Assembly (NCBI GenBank): GCA_017621815.1
Contig: JAGASK010000008.1
Span: 20,101-84,100 of the forward strand
Source: Lachnospiraceae bacterium
GTDB lineage: Bacteria > Bacillota > Clostridia > Lachnospirales > Lachnospiraceae
Direction of reading: 5' to 3'
DNA length: 64,000 bases
A model generated the notes under the pieces. That model had not been told where the DNA came from, searched no databases, and was given only the letters and a program-made list of their open reading frames with translations. Positions 8,141-16,846 of this stretch are shown piece by piece; position 1 is the first letter of the stretch; each line of letters starts with the position of its first letter. Position numbers and translations under genes: made by a program.

Positions 8141-9433
8141 CTATTTTTTCAATGCGCTTTCCCTGTAGATGATATCATCTCTTCCGGGACCGTTGGAAAC
8201 CATGGTGATGGGATATCCAATCTGCGCTTCAATGAATTCCACATACTTTCTGCAGTTTTCAGGAAGGTCTTCATATTTTTTGATACCGCGGATTTCACAT
8301 TTCCAGCCGGGAAGTGTGGTAAGCACAGGTTTTGCCTTTTCAAGCTTATAGGTTACAGGGAAATCGGTAGTAACCTCTCCGTCAATCTCATAACCTGTAC
8401 ATACGGGAATTTCATCCAGATATCCGAGCACATCAAGTACCGTAAATGCTACATCTGTAGTACCCTGTAGTCTGCAGCCGTACCTGGAGGCTACGCAGTC
8501 AAACCAGCCCATACGTCTAGGGCGTCCTGTGGTCGCACCGTATTCACCGCCGTCGCCGCCTCTTCTGCGCAGTTCATCAGCTTCTTCCCCGAAGATTTCG
8601 GAAACAAACGCACCTGCCCCAACTGCGGAAGAATAAGCCTTGCAGACAGTAATAATCTGCCCTATTTCATAAGGCGGAAGTCCTGCTCCGATAGCGCCGT
8701 AAGCTGCCAGGGTGGAGGAAGAGGTTACCATAGGATAAATTCCATGGTCAGGATCCTTCAATGTACCAAGCTGCCCTTCCAGCAATATTGTCTTGTTTTC
8801 CTTAATGGCCTTGTCAAGATAAGCAGCCACATCACAAACATAAGGAGCAACCATCTCTTTATATTTATGAAGTGTTTCCAGAAGTTCCTCCGGTTTAATA
8901 GCTGGTTTATGATACAAATGCTCCAGAATAACATTCTTCTGTTCACATACTCTTACTACTTTTTCCTTTAATAAGTCTTCGTCAAATAACTCACTTACCT
9001 GAAAACCTATTTTTGCATATTTATCAGAATAAAAAGGTGCAATTCCTGATTTAGTGGAGCCAAAAGATTTACCTCCGAGTCTTTCCTCTTCATACTGGTC
9101 AAATAAAATATGGTAAGGCATTACCATCTGTGCCCTGTCGGAAACAAGGATTTTAGGCTTCGGAACATTTCTGTCCGTAATGGATTTGATTTCCTCAAAT
9201 AACAAAGGGATGTTAAGGGCAACTCCATTACCGATAATACTTGTGGTATGTCCGTAAAACACACCTGAAGGCAATGTGTGAAGTGCAAATTTGCCGTAAT
9301 TGTTTACAATTGTATGTCCTGCATTGGCACCGCCCTGAAAACGGATGATAATATCTGCCTGCTGTGCAAGCATATCCGTAATTTTACCTTTTCCTTCATC
9401 GCCCCAGTTAGCGCCTACTACTGCTTTTACCAT
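8141..9433 (-). CDS. purA: Adenylosuccinate synthetase
   Basis: A 430-residue enzyme joining IMP and aspartate with GTP to make adenylosuccinate, the first committed step to AMP. The P-loop GDEGKGK is at 10-16, followed by GANAGHT, KSGIAPFYSDK and a GGDGGEYGATTGRPRRMGW stretch typical of the family. The ATG at 9433 is chosen because it begins MVKAVVGANWGDEG and AGGAGG lies 8 nt upstream; a frame from 9478 only adds unrelated residues. Its leader carries a small hairpin. Confidence 0.97.
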   Translation of the reverse strand: MVKAVVGANWGDEGKGKITDMLAQQADIIIRFQGGANAGHTIVNNYGKFALHTLPSGVFYGHTTSIIGNGVALNIPLLFEEIKSITDRNVPKPKILVSDRAQMVMPYHILFDQYEEERLGGKSFGSTKSGIAPFYSDKYAKIGFQVSELFDEDLLKEKVVRVCEQKNVILEHLYHKPAIKPEELLETLHKYKEMVAPYVCDVAAYLDKAIKENKTILLEGQLGTLKDPDHGIYPMVTSSSTLAAYGAIGAGLPPYEIGQIITVCKAYSSAVGAGAFVSEIFGEEADELRRRGGDGGEYGATTGRPRRMGWFDCVASRYGCRLQGTTDVAFTVLDVLGYLDEIPVCTGYEIDGEVTTDFPVTYKLEKAKPVLTTLPGWKCEIRGIKKYEDLPENCRKYVEFIEAQIGYPITMVSNGPGRDDIIYRESALKK

Positions 9434-9523
9434 ATTTTCTATCCTCCTGAAAATCAACCGCTCCGCGGCAGCTGCCAAATTTCACGCAAGCACGATTATC
9501 CGGTCTGCTGCCCACGAAAATAA

Positions 9524-9542
9524 GCAGGCCGTAAAGACCTGC
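9524..9542 (-). promoter_or_regulatory. Hairpin in purA leader
   Basis: On the minus strand GCAGGTC and GGCCTGC pair (one G-T wobble) around a TTTAC loop and are followed by TTATTTTC, about 90 nt before the purA start. It resembles a weak attenuator. TATAAT-like and TTACTT sequences just upstream (about 9560-9590) may be the promoter. No known riboswitch core was recognised. Confidence 0.35.
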
Positions 9543-9625
9543 CAACCATTTCTTTACTTACTGATTATACATGATATATAGTCATAAGTAAAATCAATAT
9601 TTATTATATTTAATATAATCCATTA

Positions 9626-10261
9626 TTATATCATTCTTTTATACTTACCGGGATGCAGTAATTTATCCATCATATCAACTGCAGGGCCAAGCATTATCAC
9701 CATCAGAACCGTAACCAGCCCCACTTCACCCCGGATGCAAAAAGCAAACAGAGTAACTGCGGCATCATACACAACCCTTACAATTCTGAATTTTATTTCT
9801 TTTCCCGTTTTTGCACACAGCCTTTTATGAATCAAATAGGGAAGGGCATCGTAGGGAGCCGTGCCGAGGTCACTGTTCATATAAACGGACGCCGCAATAA
9901 CAAACACAACCAAAGCCGGTACCATAATCACCGTTCTCATCAGCAATGTATTAATTTCGGTGGTTCCGAACAGCTTTCCCACTGCCCAGGTAGTAAAATC
10001 AGCAGAAAATCCGACCAAAATCATATTTCCGAAGGTTCCCGCTCCAAGCAGCGATTTATCACATACAAAAATAATTATAAAAAGGGCTATGTTAAAACAG
10101 AGCTGATAAGTGCCGAAAGGCAGCCCGACTATTCTTGCCATGCCGTAATTCATGGCGGATGCCGGGTCAGGTCCGAATTTCGTCATAACAAGGATGGATA
10201 CACACATTCCCATGATGATAACGCTAAGAAGCATTTGAATTAAATTTTTAATGTTTTTCAT
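9626..10261 (-). CDS. YczE/YitT-like integral membrane protein
   Basis: A 211-residue membrane protein with about five hydrophobic helices. The YczE-type signature is visible: FGPDPASAMNYGMA after helix 1 and SDLGTAPYDALP in the middle, the duplicated G-x-x-P-x-D/A motif of this family. Members are transporter-like and functionally poorly defined. It precedes purA on the same strand with a 190-bp gap that holds the purA leader, so it is probably a separate unit. Confidence 0.88.
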   Translation of the reverse strand: MKNIKNLIQMLLSVIIMGMCVSILVMTKFGPDPASAMNYGMARIVGLPFGTYQLCFNIALFIIIFVCDKSLLGAGTFGNMILVGFSADFTTWAVGKLFGTTEINTLLMRTVIMVPALVVFVIAASVYMNSDLGTAPYDALPYLIHKRLCAKTGKEIKFRIVRVVYDAAVTLFAFCIRGEVGLVTVLMVIMLGPAVDMMDKLLHPGKYKRMI

Positions 10262-11188
10262 CTCACTTGTATCCTTTCGGAAATATCAGCCTTTTTGCTG
10301 CTTATTATACTCTTCTATTATACAGGTATGCTCTTTTGTCCCGGGTTCATAATTTATTCCCACAAGCAGAATTTGCCCCGTATAATCGTGGTATAAACAC
10401 CATATCAGCAAATCCTTTTCCTGTAGGCAGTTCCCTGTAAACTGTGAAAAAGTATATTTCAAAATAATGCAGTAACTATATTATCAAATAACTGCCTTTA
10501 TTTCAATATTTTCCTTGCATACGAGCCAGGAAACTGCAACAGCCAGCCTTCCAAATGATGAGAAAATATTGCAGTCTTGCAGATAAGAGTATGAACTTGT
10601 ATGCTAATGATAAATTGCTTTAGAATAATGTGTATTTTGATATTTTTTCCCATTATTGTTTTTACAATTTTCATGTGCTAATTACAAAATTGTATATTTC
10701 CCATTATTTTTTTCGTAACTTCTTCATGTGTTAATTACAAAATTGCATATTCCCCATTAATTTTTCTGCAGCTTCCTCATGTGTTACTTATAAAATAGCT
10801 TCTTTCCCATTAATATTTATAATAAGTAATCATGTGTTTTTCAGAAAAAATGTTGTTCCCATGATTTATTTGAAAAAGAGCTCATGGGAAAATACGAGAA
10901 TCGCCCTATTCCTTTAGGATTTTCTCTCATGTATTTCCCTTTGAGAATTTTCCTTCAGGATTGCACACAAAGTACCTGATATCTGAAAAATTGAACTTAA
11001 CTAAGTAACATTAATGTTAAACTGTTATGGGAATCTCCATAACAAAAATCCCGTATATATTCATTTATTGCAGTTCTGGTTTTCTCAAAACAGATAATAT
11101 ATTTTATCATCCAATTAAAAATTTTTAATTCTATTGCTGTAATATTATTAGCATTAAATATTTTTAACTCTATTACTGTATAACATTT
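10262..11188. other. AT-rich intergenic region, no intact gene seen
   Basis: No supported coding sequence is seen here. The stretch holds a 53-bp tandem repeat (10646-10890), and a two-copy 39-bp direct repeat whose copies begin with tttttaa at 11122 and 11161. Composition is far more AT-rich than the flanking genes. Confidence 0.7.
10646..10890. repeat. Degenerate 53-bp tandem repeat, four to five units
   Basis: Each unit reads roughly ttcccatta - about 25 variable bases - tcatgtg - attacaaaat. CATGTG recurs at 10672, 10725, 10778 and 10831, exactly 53 bp apart, and the ccatta word recurs at about 10650, 10701, 10754 and 10807. The last unit ends in a 9-bp inverted repeat, TTCCCATGA (10856-10864) with TCATGGGAA (10882-10890). 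Units differ by many substitutions, so the array is old or under loose constraint. Confidence 0.75.
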
Positions 11189-11460
11189 TCAATTATTCTA
11201 TCTAAGCATTATTCTCTTACAGGAAAATATATTATCAGACCTCAAGCAGCTTATAATGCAACCGTTCAAATTGTTACTCCATTAATGGGATGAAGCGAAG
11301 AATAACAATCATCCGATATTGCTAAAGCACTGCGTTTCATGGCTGACAACGGACATGTACTCTATTCTACCAGTGAACCACATTATAATAACTTCTTAGC
11401 TAAGATAAAGAAAAAAGGCATTCCATGTCAATTAATGATTTGCATGATGCCTTCTTCTAT
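11189..11460 (+). pseudogene. Possible decayed gene remnant
   Basis: One frame reads like protein on both sides of two stop codons: RPQAAYNATVQIVTPLMG, stop, SEE, stop, then SSDIAKALRFMADNGHV and LYSTSEPHYNNFLAKIKKKG. No start or ribosome site is seen. It may be the relic of an unidentified gene; I do not recognise the family. Confidence 0.25.
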
Positions 11461-11483
11461 ACTTAATTGTATCAAAGCTTTTT

Positions 11484-12071
11484 CTAACGCAGTTTGCACA
11501 TCAGTTTCCCGCAATAAATCCCACCATAGTCAAAAATTTTTGCTGATATTTCATTAGGCGTTACGTCACTGCTATCAGTAAAGATAACTTGATAATATCC
11601 AATATAACCATACTCCGTACAATCAACAACTTCTTTTAAATTATTGCCTTCAAAATCCAGTAACAATACACCACTCGGTACAAAAACTATCAATGTATCG
11701 CCTTCCTCGAAATCCACTTCCTGCTCATTTTCAACAATCACTTTTTTATTTGTTTCATCATTAAAAATGACAAATTTAGGCTCTTCAATAATTCCAACAA
11801 AGGTTTCGACCCATTCAGTGCCAGGTAACGTAGATTCCATGTCAATGCCTTCATACACTACAGGCGTAGGTTCCGGAGTGGGCTCAGGCGTGGGTTCTGC
11901 CGTTGGTTCCACTGTAGGTTCCGGAGTCGCTGCCGCTTCTTCCTTACTGGCTTCTTCCACAATGTTTTCTGCCTCTACTTCTCTACTCGTCGAAGTATCT
12001 TTATCAGTACAAGCAGATAATGTTAAAACTGTAATTCCCGCAATTAACAATAATTTTATTCTTTTCATCAT
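11484..12071 (-). CDS. Lipoprotein with PEPT-rich linker, unknown function
   Basis: About 195 residues. The N-terminus MMKRIKLLLIAGITVLTLSAC is a classical signal peptide with lipobox LSAC, so it should be lipid-anchored outside the membrane. A linker of repeated TPEP/TAEP units follows (about residues 45-75), then a 120-residue domain of unknown type with alternating beta-like segments. GGAGG lies 5 nt before the ATG at 12071; a second ATG at 12068 is equally possible. It is the only intact gene in a minus-strand group whose other members look decayed. No function can be assigned. Confidence 0.75.
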   Translation of the reverse strand: MMKRIKLLLIAGITVLTLSACTDKDTSTSREVEAENIVEEASKEEAAATPEPTVEPTAEPTPEPTPEPTPVVYEGIDMESTLPGTEWVETFVGIIEEPKFVIFNDETNKKVIVENEQEVDFEEGDTLIVFVPSGVLLLDFEGNNLKEVVDCTEYGYIGYYQVIFTDSSDVTPNEISAKIFDYGGIYCGKLMCKLR

Positions 12072-12100
12072 ATCTTCCTCCATTTTTATTTCAGTTTCTC

Positions 12101-12443
12101 TTAGTCAATCACTGCATCTGATATATCTAAGAATTCTTCATATTCTCCAATTACCTTTCCTATCGAATCTAATAATGCTGTGCTTTGTAATTGTGCTTCT
12201 TTCTTATCAATATCAACAATATATTCCACCTCCCAATAAAATCCATTTATTTGAACCATCCCGATATTATAATTTATTCTCAAACCGTTCATGTCTATTG
12301 ATATTGTCTATAACATAACCAGCTTCACTTAATAATGTTTTTATATATTCCACAAACTTTTCACCATACTCATTCGACAATTCTTCCAGGCGTAATTTAT
12401 TCAAACAGTCATCTTTAAATGCCAAAATCTCCTCTGCATCCAT
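12101..12443 (-). pseudogene. Hypothetical protein gene, apparently frameshifted
   Basis: Two overlapping frames together read like one protein. The first runs from an ATG at 12443 (MDAEEILAFKDDCLNKL) through AGYVIDNIN and stops at 12267. The second starts at 12292 (MNGLRINYNIGMVQING) and ends IGEYEEFLDISDAVID at 12101. A single-base change near 12292-12296 would join IDNIN to the MNGLRINYN part. There is no good ribosome site for either half. The product is not recognised. It lies just upstream of the lipoprotein gene. Confidence 0.4.
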
Positions 12444-12496
12444 TTATATCAGATAAGTCTTACCTACAGAAATATTACTATTGGCTGCTTCTGTTA

Positions 12497-12720
12497 TCAC
12501 ACTTTTTCCCATTTTTTATCTACCTGAATATTTTCCCATCCATCTTCATCCACACCACTATCACTTATACTCTCATATGTTTTTCTTGCTGTCTCTAATA
12601 CCACAATTAACCTCTGTGGAAGCAATTTTTCCATATACACTGTCATTTTTCATTACCAAGAAATCCAGCACTTGAGGAAGATAGTAATAAGTTTTCATGT
12701 AACACCAAACTCAATATTCA
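12497..12720 (-). pseudogene. Decayed small ORF remnant
   Basis: A 49-codon frame from an ATG at 12646 (MTVYMEKLLPQRLIVVLE) to a stop at 12497 (ending VDKKWEKV) is preceded, one base out of frame, by protein-like ENLLLSSSSAGFLGNEK. A single-base deletion would join them. No ribosome site is seen and the family is not recognised. Confidence 0.25.
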
Positions 12721-12907
12721 TCAGCTTTATCCCTCATAAATTATTTCTATTCCAGTTTCAATATTGAAGATTCTCAAAAATACCGCATTATTTACAATGT
12801 TAAAATACCTATTCTTATCGAATGTATTATAAATATTTTTTCGCTTCATGTCAACCCTATGGAATATATTATTATATTCTATAGGATATATTTCTGTGCA
12901 TAAGATA

Positions 12908-12935
12908 TTGTTATACTTATTATATATAGTATTAT
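12908..12935 (+). promoter_or_regulatory. Promoter of XRE regulator gene
   Basis: TTGTTA (12908-12913) and TATTAT (12930-12935) are 16 bp apart, about 33 bp before the start codon of the regulator. Confidence 0.5.
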
Positions 12936-12967
12936 GTATAGTTCTCACTATTTGGAGTAATAATATT

Positions 12968-13303
12968 ATGACTATGGACAAAGATTATAACTTGATGGTA
13001 GGGCTTAGAATTCGCGAAATCCGCGAGTCCATGCACTTGTCACGCGAAAAATTCAGTGAAAAATGTGATATATCTGCCAGTTTCCTGGCAGATGTGGAAA
13101 GAGGGAAAAAAAGCCTGACGGCTAAAACTATATATAAAATCTGTGCTGCCTGCAACATATCTGCTGATTATATTGTATTGGGACACAAAGAAGGTTTTGA
13201 TAAAGATGTTGGCATTGAAGTGCTGAACTCTTTTAATGACGAGCAAATGGAACACATCGTGAATATTTTATGTGAAATTAAGACTCTTTCTTCTAAACAA
13301 TAG
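12968..13303 (+). CDS. XRE-family helix-turn-helix transcriptional regulator
   Basis: A 111-residue DNA-binding protein. Residues about 12-70 form a Cro/C1-type HTH: GLRIREIRESMHLSREKFSE, then ISASFLADVERGKKSLTAKT as the recognition part, and ISADYIVLG. A short C-terminal helix region (EVLNSFNDEQMEHIVNILCE) probably dimerises. The ATG at 12968 has GGAG about 10 nt upstream. It is alone on the plus strand at the edge of the decayed accessory patch, which suggests a former role with a mobile or accessory module. Its target is unknown. Confidence 0.88.
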   Translation: MTMDKDYNLMVGLRIREIRESMHLSREKFSEKCDISASFLADVERGKKSLTAKTIYKICAACNISADYIVLGHKEGFDKDVGIEVLNSFNDEQMEHIVNILCEIKTLSSKQ

Positions 13304-13311
13304 AAAGCCAA

Positions 13312-13358
13312 AAAACACGAACCAGACGGCATAATTTTTTTCCTCCGGTTCGTGTTTT
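13312..13358. terminator. Bidirectional terminator between XRE gene and chemoreceptor gene
   Basis: A perfect 12-bp stem, AAAACACGAACC (13312-13323) and GGTTCGTGTTTT (13347-13358), sits between the two convergent genes with A and T runs on both sides. Confidence 0.85.
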
Positions 13359-13409
13359 CATGTTAATGTTTATATATCACTATTCCTTATACTATCTTTT
13401 AAGTCTCTC

Positions 13410-15518
13410 CTACACCCTGAATCCTTCCAGTATCTCACTCAGTTCCTTCGCCCTTGTCTCCAGAACCTCCGCTGCCTTATCCAGCTCTTCAATAGAAGAA
13501 AGCTGTTTCTTTGCCGTTTCATAAACATTGGATGAACCTGCTGCTGTCTGGGCGGAAATCGCCGTAATTGCAGTAATGGAAGAAAGGGTGGTGCTTCTTT
13601 CCTGCTCCATGCTGATAACGCTTTGGTTAATAAGCTCAAGGGCTTTCAGAAGCTCCGAAACCTGCTCACCGATTCTGTCAAAGGAATCCGTTGTAAGGGA
13701 TACTGCCTTTTGCTGGTCATCCACAATTTCTTCTGCACGCTTTGCCACTCTTGCCGCTTCCTTCGTGCTGCTTTCAATTTCTTCTACAATCTGTGCAATC
13801 TGCTCGGCGGAATGGATAGATTCATCCGCCAGCTTCCTGATTTCCTGAGCCACTACCGCAAAGCCTTTTCCTGCTTCTCCTGCCCTGGCTGCTTCAATAG
13901 ATGCGTTTAAGGACAAAAGCGTAGTCTGCTCCGCAATCTCATTGATTGTCTCAATAATCGTACCGATTGACTTGGATTTTTCCGCAAGCTTTTCAATGGT
14001 ATCAATAATGCTTGCTGTAATCTCCGTAGTTGAACCCGTGCTGTTCTTAAGCCCCACCACAGAATCCATGCCTGTTTCAATAACCCTGCCTGCTCCTTTA
14101 GCCAGCACGCTAATCTGTCCGGAATGTTCCCCAACCTCACTGATTTTTCCTGATAAGGAATCCATTTGCTGCAGACTGTCCTCCGACTCCTTATCAAGAT
14201 TTTCAACACCCTGGTCAATTTCGGAAATTTCTTTCTGAATATCACGGGAGGTGCGCAGGAAATTGTCTGATGCCGCAGCCATACCTGATGCCGCCTGCGT
14301 CAGCTCTCCGTTTACATTTTTTAAGCCTGATACCAGCTTTTTCATATGGGAAGTCATATCGGAAATTCCTTCCGCAAGAAGTTTGAATTCATCCTTCCGC
14401 TTTGTCTTCACTTCCACCGTCAGGTCTCCCTCAGATACCTTCTTCAGCTTGCGAATCATTTCATAAATTGCACTGCCGAACTGTCCCGCCATGACAGAAC
14501 CCAGCAAAATTGCCACAATACTTGCCACAAGCACCAGAATTACGGACAGCTGCTTAATATCCTTGGTCTGTCCGATAATCGTTTCTCTGGGAATCAATGC
14601 GCAAATCATGGCATTTCTGCCATCCAGCCTGGAATATATAAATAAATATTCATTATTTTCCACATAAAAGCAGTCACTTAAATTTTCACTTGCCTGTGCC
14701 TCGGCTACATAGCTCTTTCCCACGAAAGCAGTGCCTTCCGCCGGTACCTCCGATAAAGATGAAAGATACTCATATCCATCACAGGTAATAAGTCCAACCA
14801 TGCTGCCTTCTCCTGCATCCAGTGAAGTCAGTGCGCCATTGATTACATCCTTATCAATATCCACTATCATAATTGCTCCCGCATTGTTAAAATATTTTGC
14901 CAGCCTGGCGCCATATTTGCTGCTGTCGGTAGCAAGCTTATCGTCTGTCTCACACTGATTGCCAAATAAGAAATACTTATACTGGTCGCCGCTTACCATC
15001 TGTCCCTGAGGCGTTTCAATATATGCGGAAAGGAGCCCTTCCTCCTTCGTCTGCGTGGTTGTAATGGATGCCTGAGAATCCGACAAAAAGTAAATATTGG
15101 CAATCAGACTGTTTCCGTTGACCTCGCTGTTAAAGGTATCCTGAAACTGTCTCGGAATATAAGAATGGGTTTCATCATTATCAAGCAGGCCTTTATAGAA
15201 CTTCTGCAGGGTCTCATCATTCATATAACTCTTATAATCACTCTGCACCATATCAATGGATAAAGTCAGATAACGGTTCATCATGCTCATGGTTTGAAGA
15301 GCAGAAGTCTCATAACTTGCAATAATCTGATTGGAAGCCTTTTGATAAGAAACCACACCCAACACAATAATAAAAATAACAGGAATCAAAAACGAAGCTA
15401 TCAGTTTAAAACGAATTCGCCTGAAAAACAATATCGGATTTTTTCCCGCCCTTTTATCGGATTTCCTGCTGTTTTTTTGTGAAAGCTTCTTTTCTTTCTT
15501 ATCTTTTTGATTTTTCAC
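13410..15518 (-). CDS. Methyl-accepting chemotaxis protein
   Basis: A 702-residue transmembrane chemoreceptor. A Lys-rich cytoplasmic N-terminus precedes TM1 (about 35-60). The extracellular sensor (about 60-320) resembles a double-Cache domain, and TM2 is at about 322-342. A HAMP domain follows ([18 protein letters not shown]), then a long coiled-coil signalling domain whose tip carries [20 protein letters not shown] near residue 530. It should signal to CheA/CheW. I chose the GTG at 15518 because GGAGGG lies 6-7 nt upstream; an ATG at 15581 only adds residues reading through the preceding terminator. No che genes are nearby, so it is an orphan receptor of unknown ligand. Confidence 0.93.
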   Translation of the reverse strand: MKNQKDKKEKKLSQKNSRKSDKRAGKNPILFFRRIRFKLIASFLIPVIFIIVLGVVSYQKASNQIIASYETSALQTMSMMNRYLTLSIDMVQSDYKSYMNDETLQKFYKGLLDNDETHSYIPRQFQDTFNSEVNGNSLIANIYFLSDSQASITTTQTKEEGLLSAYIETPQGQMVSGDQYKYFLFGNQCETDDKLATDSSKYGARLAKYFNNAGAIMIVDIDKDVINGALTSLDAGEGSMVGLITCDGYEYLSSLSEVPAEGTAFVGKSYVAEAQASENLSDCFYVENNEYLFIYSRLDGRNAMICALIPRETIIGQTKDIKQLSVILVLVASIVAILLGSVMAGQFGSAIYEMIRKLKKVSEGDLTVEVKTKRKDEFKLLAEGISDMTSHMKKLVSGLKNVNGELTQAASGMAAASDNFLRTSRDIQKEISEIDQGVENLDKESEDSLQQMDSLSGKISEVGEHSGQISVLAKGAGRVIETGMDSVVGLKNSTGSTTEITASIIDTIEKLAEKSKSIGTIIETINEIAEQTTLLSLNASIEAARAGEAGKGFAVVAQEIRKLADESIHSAEQIAQIVEEIESSTKEAARVAKRAEEIVDDQQKAVSLTTDSFDRIGEQVSELLKALELINQSVISMEQERSTTLSSITAITAISAQTAAGSSNVYETAKKQLSSIEELDKAAEVLETRAKELSEILEGFRV

Positions 15519-15568
15519 GCTATACCCTCCTTGCTTTTCACTCTTCCCCCAAAGCCTTCTGTTTCTGA

Positions 15569-15605
15569 AAAAGGCATCCAAACTTATTTTGTCCGGATGC
15601 CTTTT
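15569..15605 (-). terminator. Terminator after ilvE
   Basis: AAAAGGCATCC (15569-15579) pairs with GGATGCCTTTT (15595-15605), 58 bp past the ilvE stop. Confidence 0.8.
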
Positions 15606-15662
15606 GTTCTCATCTTCCTGCCGCCAAACACCGATGCGCTCAGCGAACCGATATTTCCAAAT

Positions 15663-16688
15663 CTATTTTACTTCAACAACCCAGCCTTCAGGGGCTTTAA
15701 TTGTACCCATCTGAATTCCTGTCAAAGTATCATATAATTTCTTTGTAACCGGTCCCATTTCGGTCATGCCGCTAGGAAGGCAGATTTCCTTACCGTGGTC
15801 AACAATCTTTCCGACAGGAGAAATAACTGCTGCTGTTCCGCAAAGACCGCATTCTGCAAAGTCCTTAACTTCATCAAGATAAACTTCCCTTTCTTCCGCT
15901 TCCAGACCAAGATATTCTTTAGCAACCTGTACCAGTGAACGTCTTGTAATAGAAGGAAGAATGCTGTTTGATTTGGGTGTTACTACCTTGCCGTCCTTTG
16001 TTACAAACAGGAAGTTGGCACCGCCGGTCTCTTCAACCTTGGTTCTTGTTGCGGCATCAAGATACATATTTTCATCATATCCCTGATTATGGGCATCTAC
16101 AATTGCGTGTAAGCTCATGGCATAATTAAGACCTGCCTTAATATGGCCTGTACCATTCGGAGCCGCACGGTCAAAATCACATACACGGATAGTCAAAGGC
16201 TTTACACCGCCTTTAAAATAAGGTCCTACCGGTGTTGTAAAAACACGGAACTGATACTCTGAAGCGGGCTTTACACCGATAACCGGATTGCTGCCGAACA
16301 TATAAGGACGTATGTAAAGTGTTGCACCGCTTCCATAAGGAGGTACATAGGCTTCATTTGCCTTAATCGTCTTAATAACTGCCTCCACAAATTTATCCTT
16401 AGGGAAAACAGGCATTTCAAGGCGTGCTGCACTCTGTTCCATTCTTTCACCATTTAAATCGGGGCGGAAAGTAACAATACGTCCGTCAGCTGTAGTATAA
16501 GCCTTCATGCCCTCAAAAATTGTCTGCGCATACTGTAAAACGCCTGCACATTCACTGATGACCACGTTGGCATCCTCTGTAATAATGCCGTCGTCCCAGG
16601 CGCCATTTTTATAATTGGATACAAACCTGTAGTCTGTCTGAATATAGCCGAATCCAAGATTGGCCCAATCGATATTTTTCTTTTCCAT
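15663..16688 (-). CDS. ilvE: Branched-chain amino acid aminotransferase
   Basis: A 341-residue PLP enzyme of fold type IV that transaminates leucine, isoleucine and valine. The PLP lysine is in GTGHIKAGLNYA near residue 180, with the upstream FEGMKAY and RPYMFG and the downstream EETGGANFLFV and CGTAAVISP segments typical of the eukaryote-like BCAT2 subfamily. It is a single gene with its own promoter and terminator, divergent from xpaC. No T-box is seen in its roughly 45-nt leader. Confidence 0.96.
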   Translation of the reverse strand: MEKKNIDWANLGFGYIQTDYRFVSNYKNGAWDDGIITEDANVVISECAGVLQYAQTIFEGMKAYTTADGRIVTFRPDLNGERMEQSAARLEMPVFPKDKFVEAVIKTIKANEAYVPPYGSGATLYIRPYMFGSNPVIGVKPASEYQFRVFTTPVGPYFKGGVKPLTIRVCDFDRAAPNGTGHIKAGLNYAMSLHAIVDAHNQGYDENMYLDAATRTKVEETGGANFLFVTKDGKVVTPKSNSILPSITRRSLVQVAKEYLGLEAEEREVYLDEVKDFAECGLCGTAAVISPVGKIVDHGKEICLPSGMTEMGPVTKKLYDTLTGIQMGTIKAPEGWVVEVK

Positions 16689-16740
16689 AATTTACGCGCT
16701 CCCTCTTAAGTTCTTAAATTAATATTAAATTTCCTTATAA

Positions 16741-16769
16741 TTATTACCCTTTTTGCATAAAAAGTCAAT
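16741..16769 (-). promoter_or_regulatory. Promoter of ilvE
   Basis: On the minus strand TTGACT (16764-16769) and AATAAT (16741-16746) are 17 bp apart. Confidence 0.6.
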
Positions 16770-16846
16770 AGCCTGTACTAGCCATTGTGACATCGATTTG
16801 TTATAATAAGGCGTATGAAATTATATTCTCTTAAGAGGTTTACCAT

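Noticed and set aside
10646-10890. CRISPR array
   Set aside because: Repeat units are divergent, without constant repeats alternating with unique spacers, and no cas genes are nearby.
12727-12849. Short minus-strand ORF (MKRKNIYNTFDKNRYF...)
   Set aside because: It is only 40 codons, lacks a ribosome site and lies in very AT-rich DNA; it may be another remnant but cannot be supported.
15519-15581. N-terminal extension of the chemoreceptor from an ATG at 15581
   Set aside because: It would be translated through the ilvE terminator; a GTG with a strong ribosome site at 15518 fits better.
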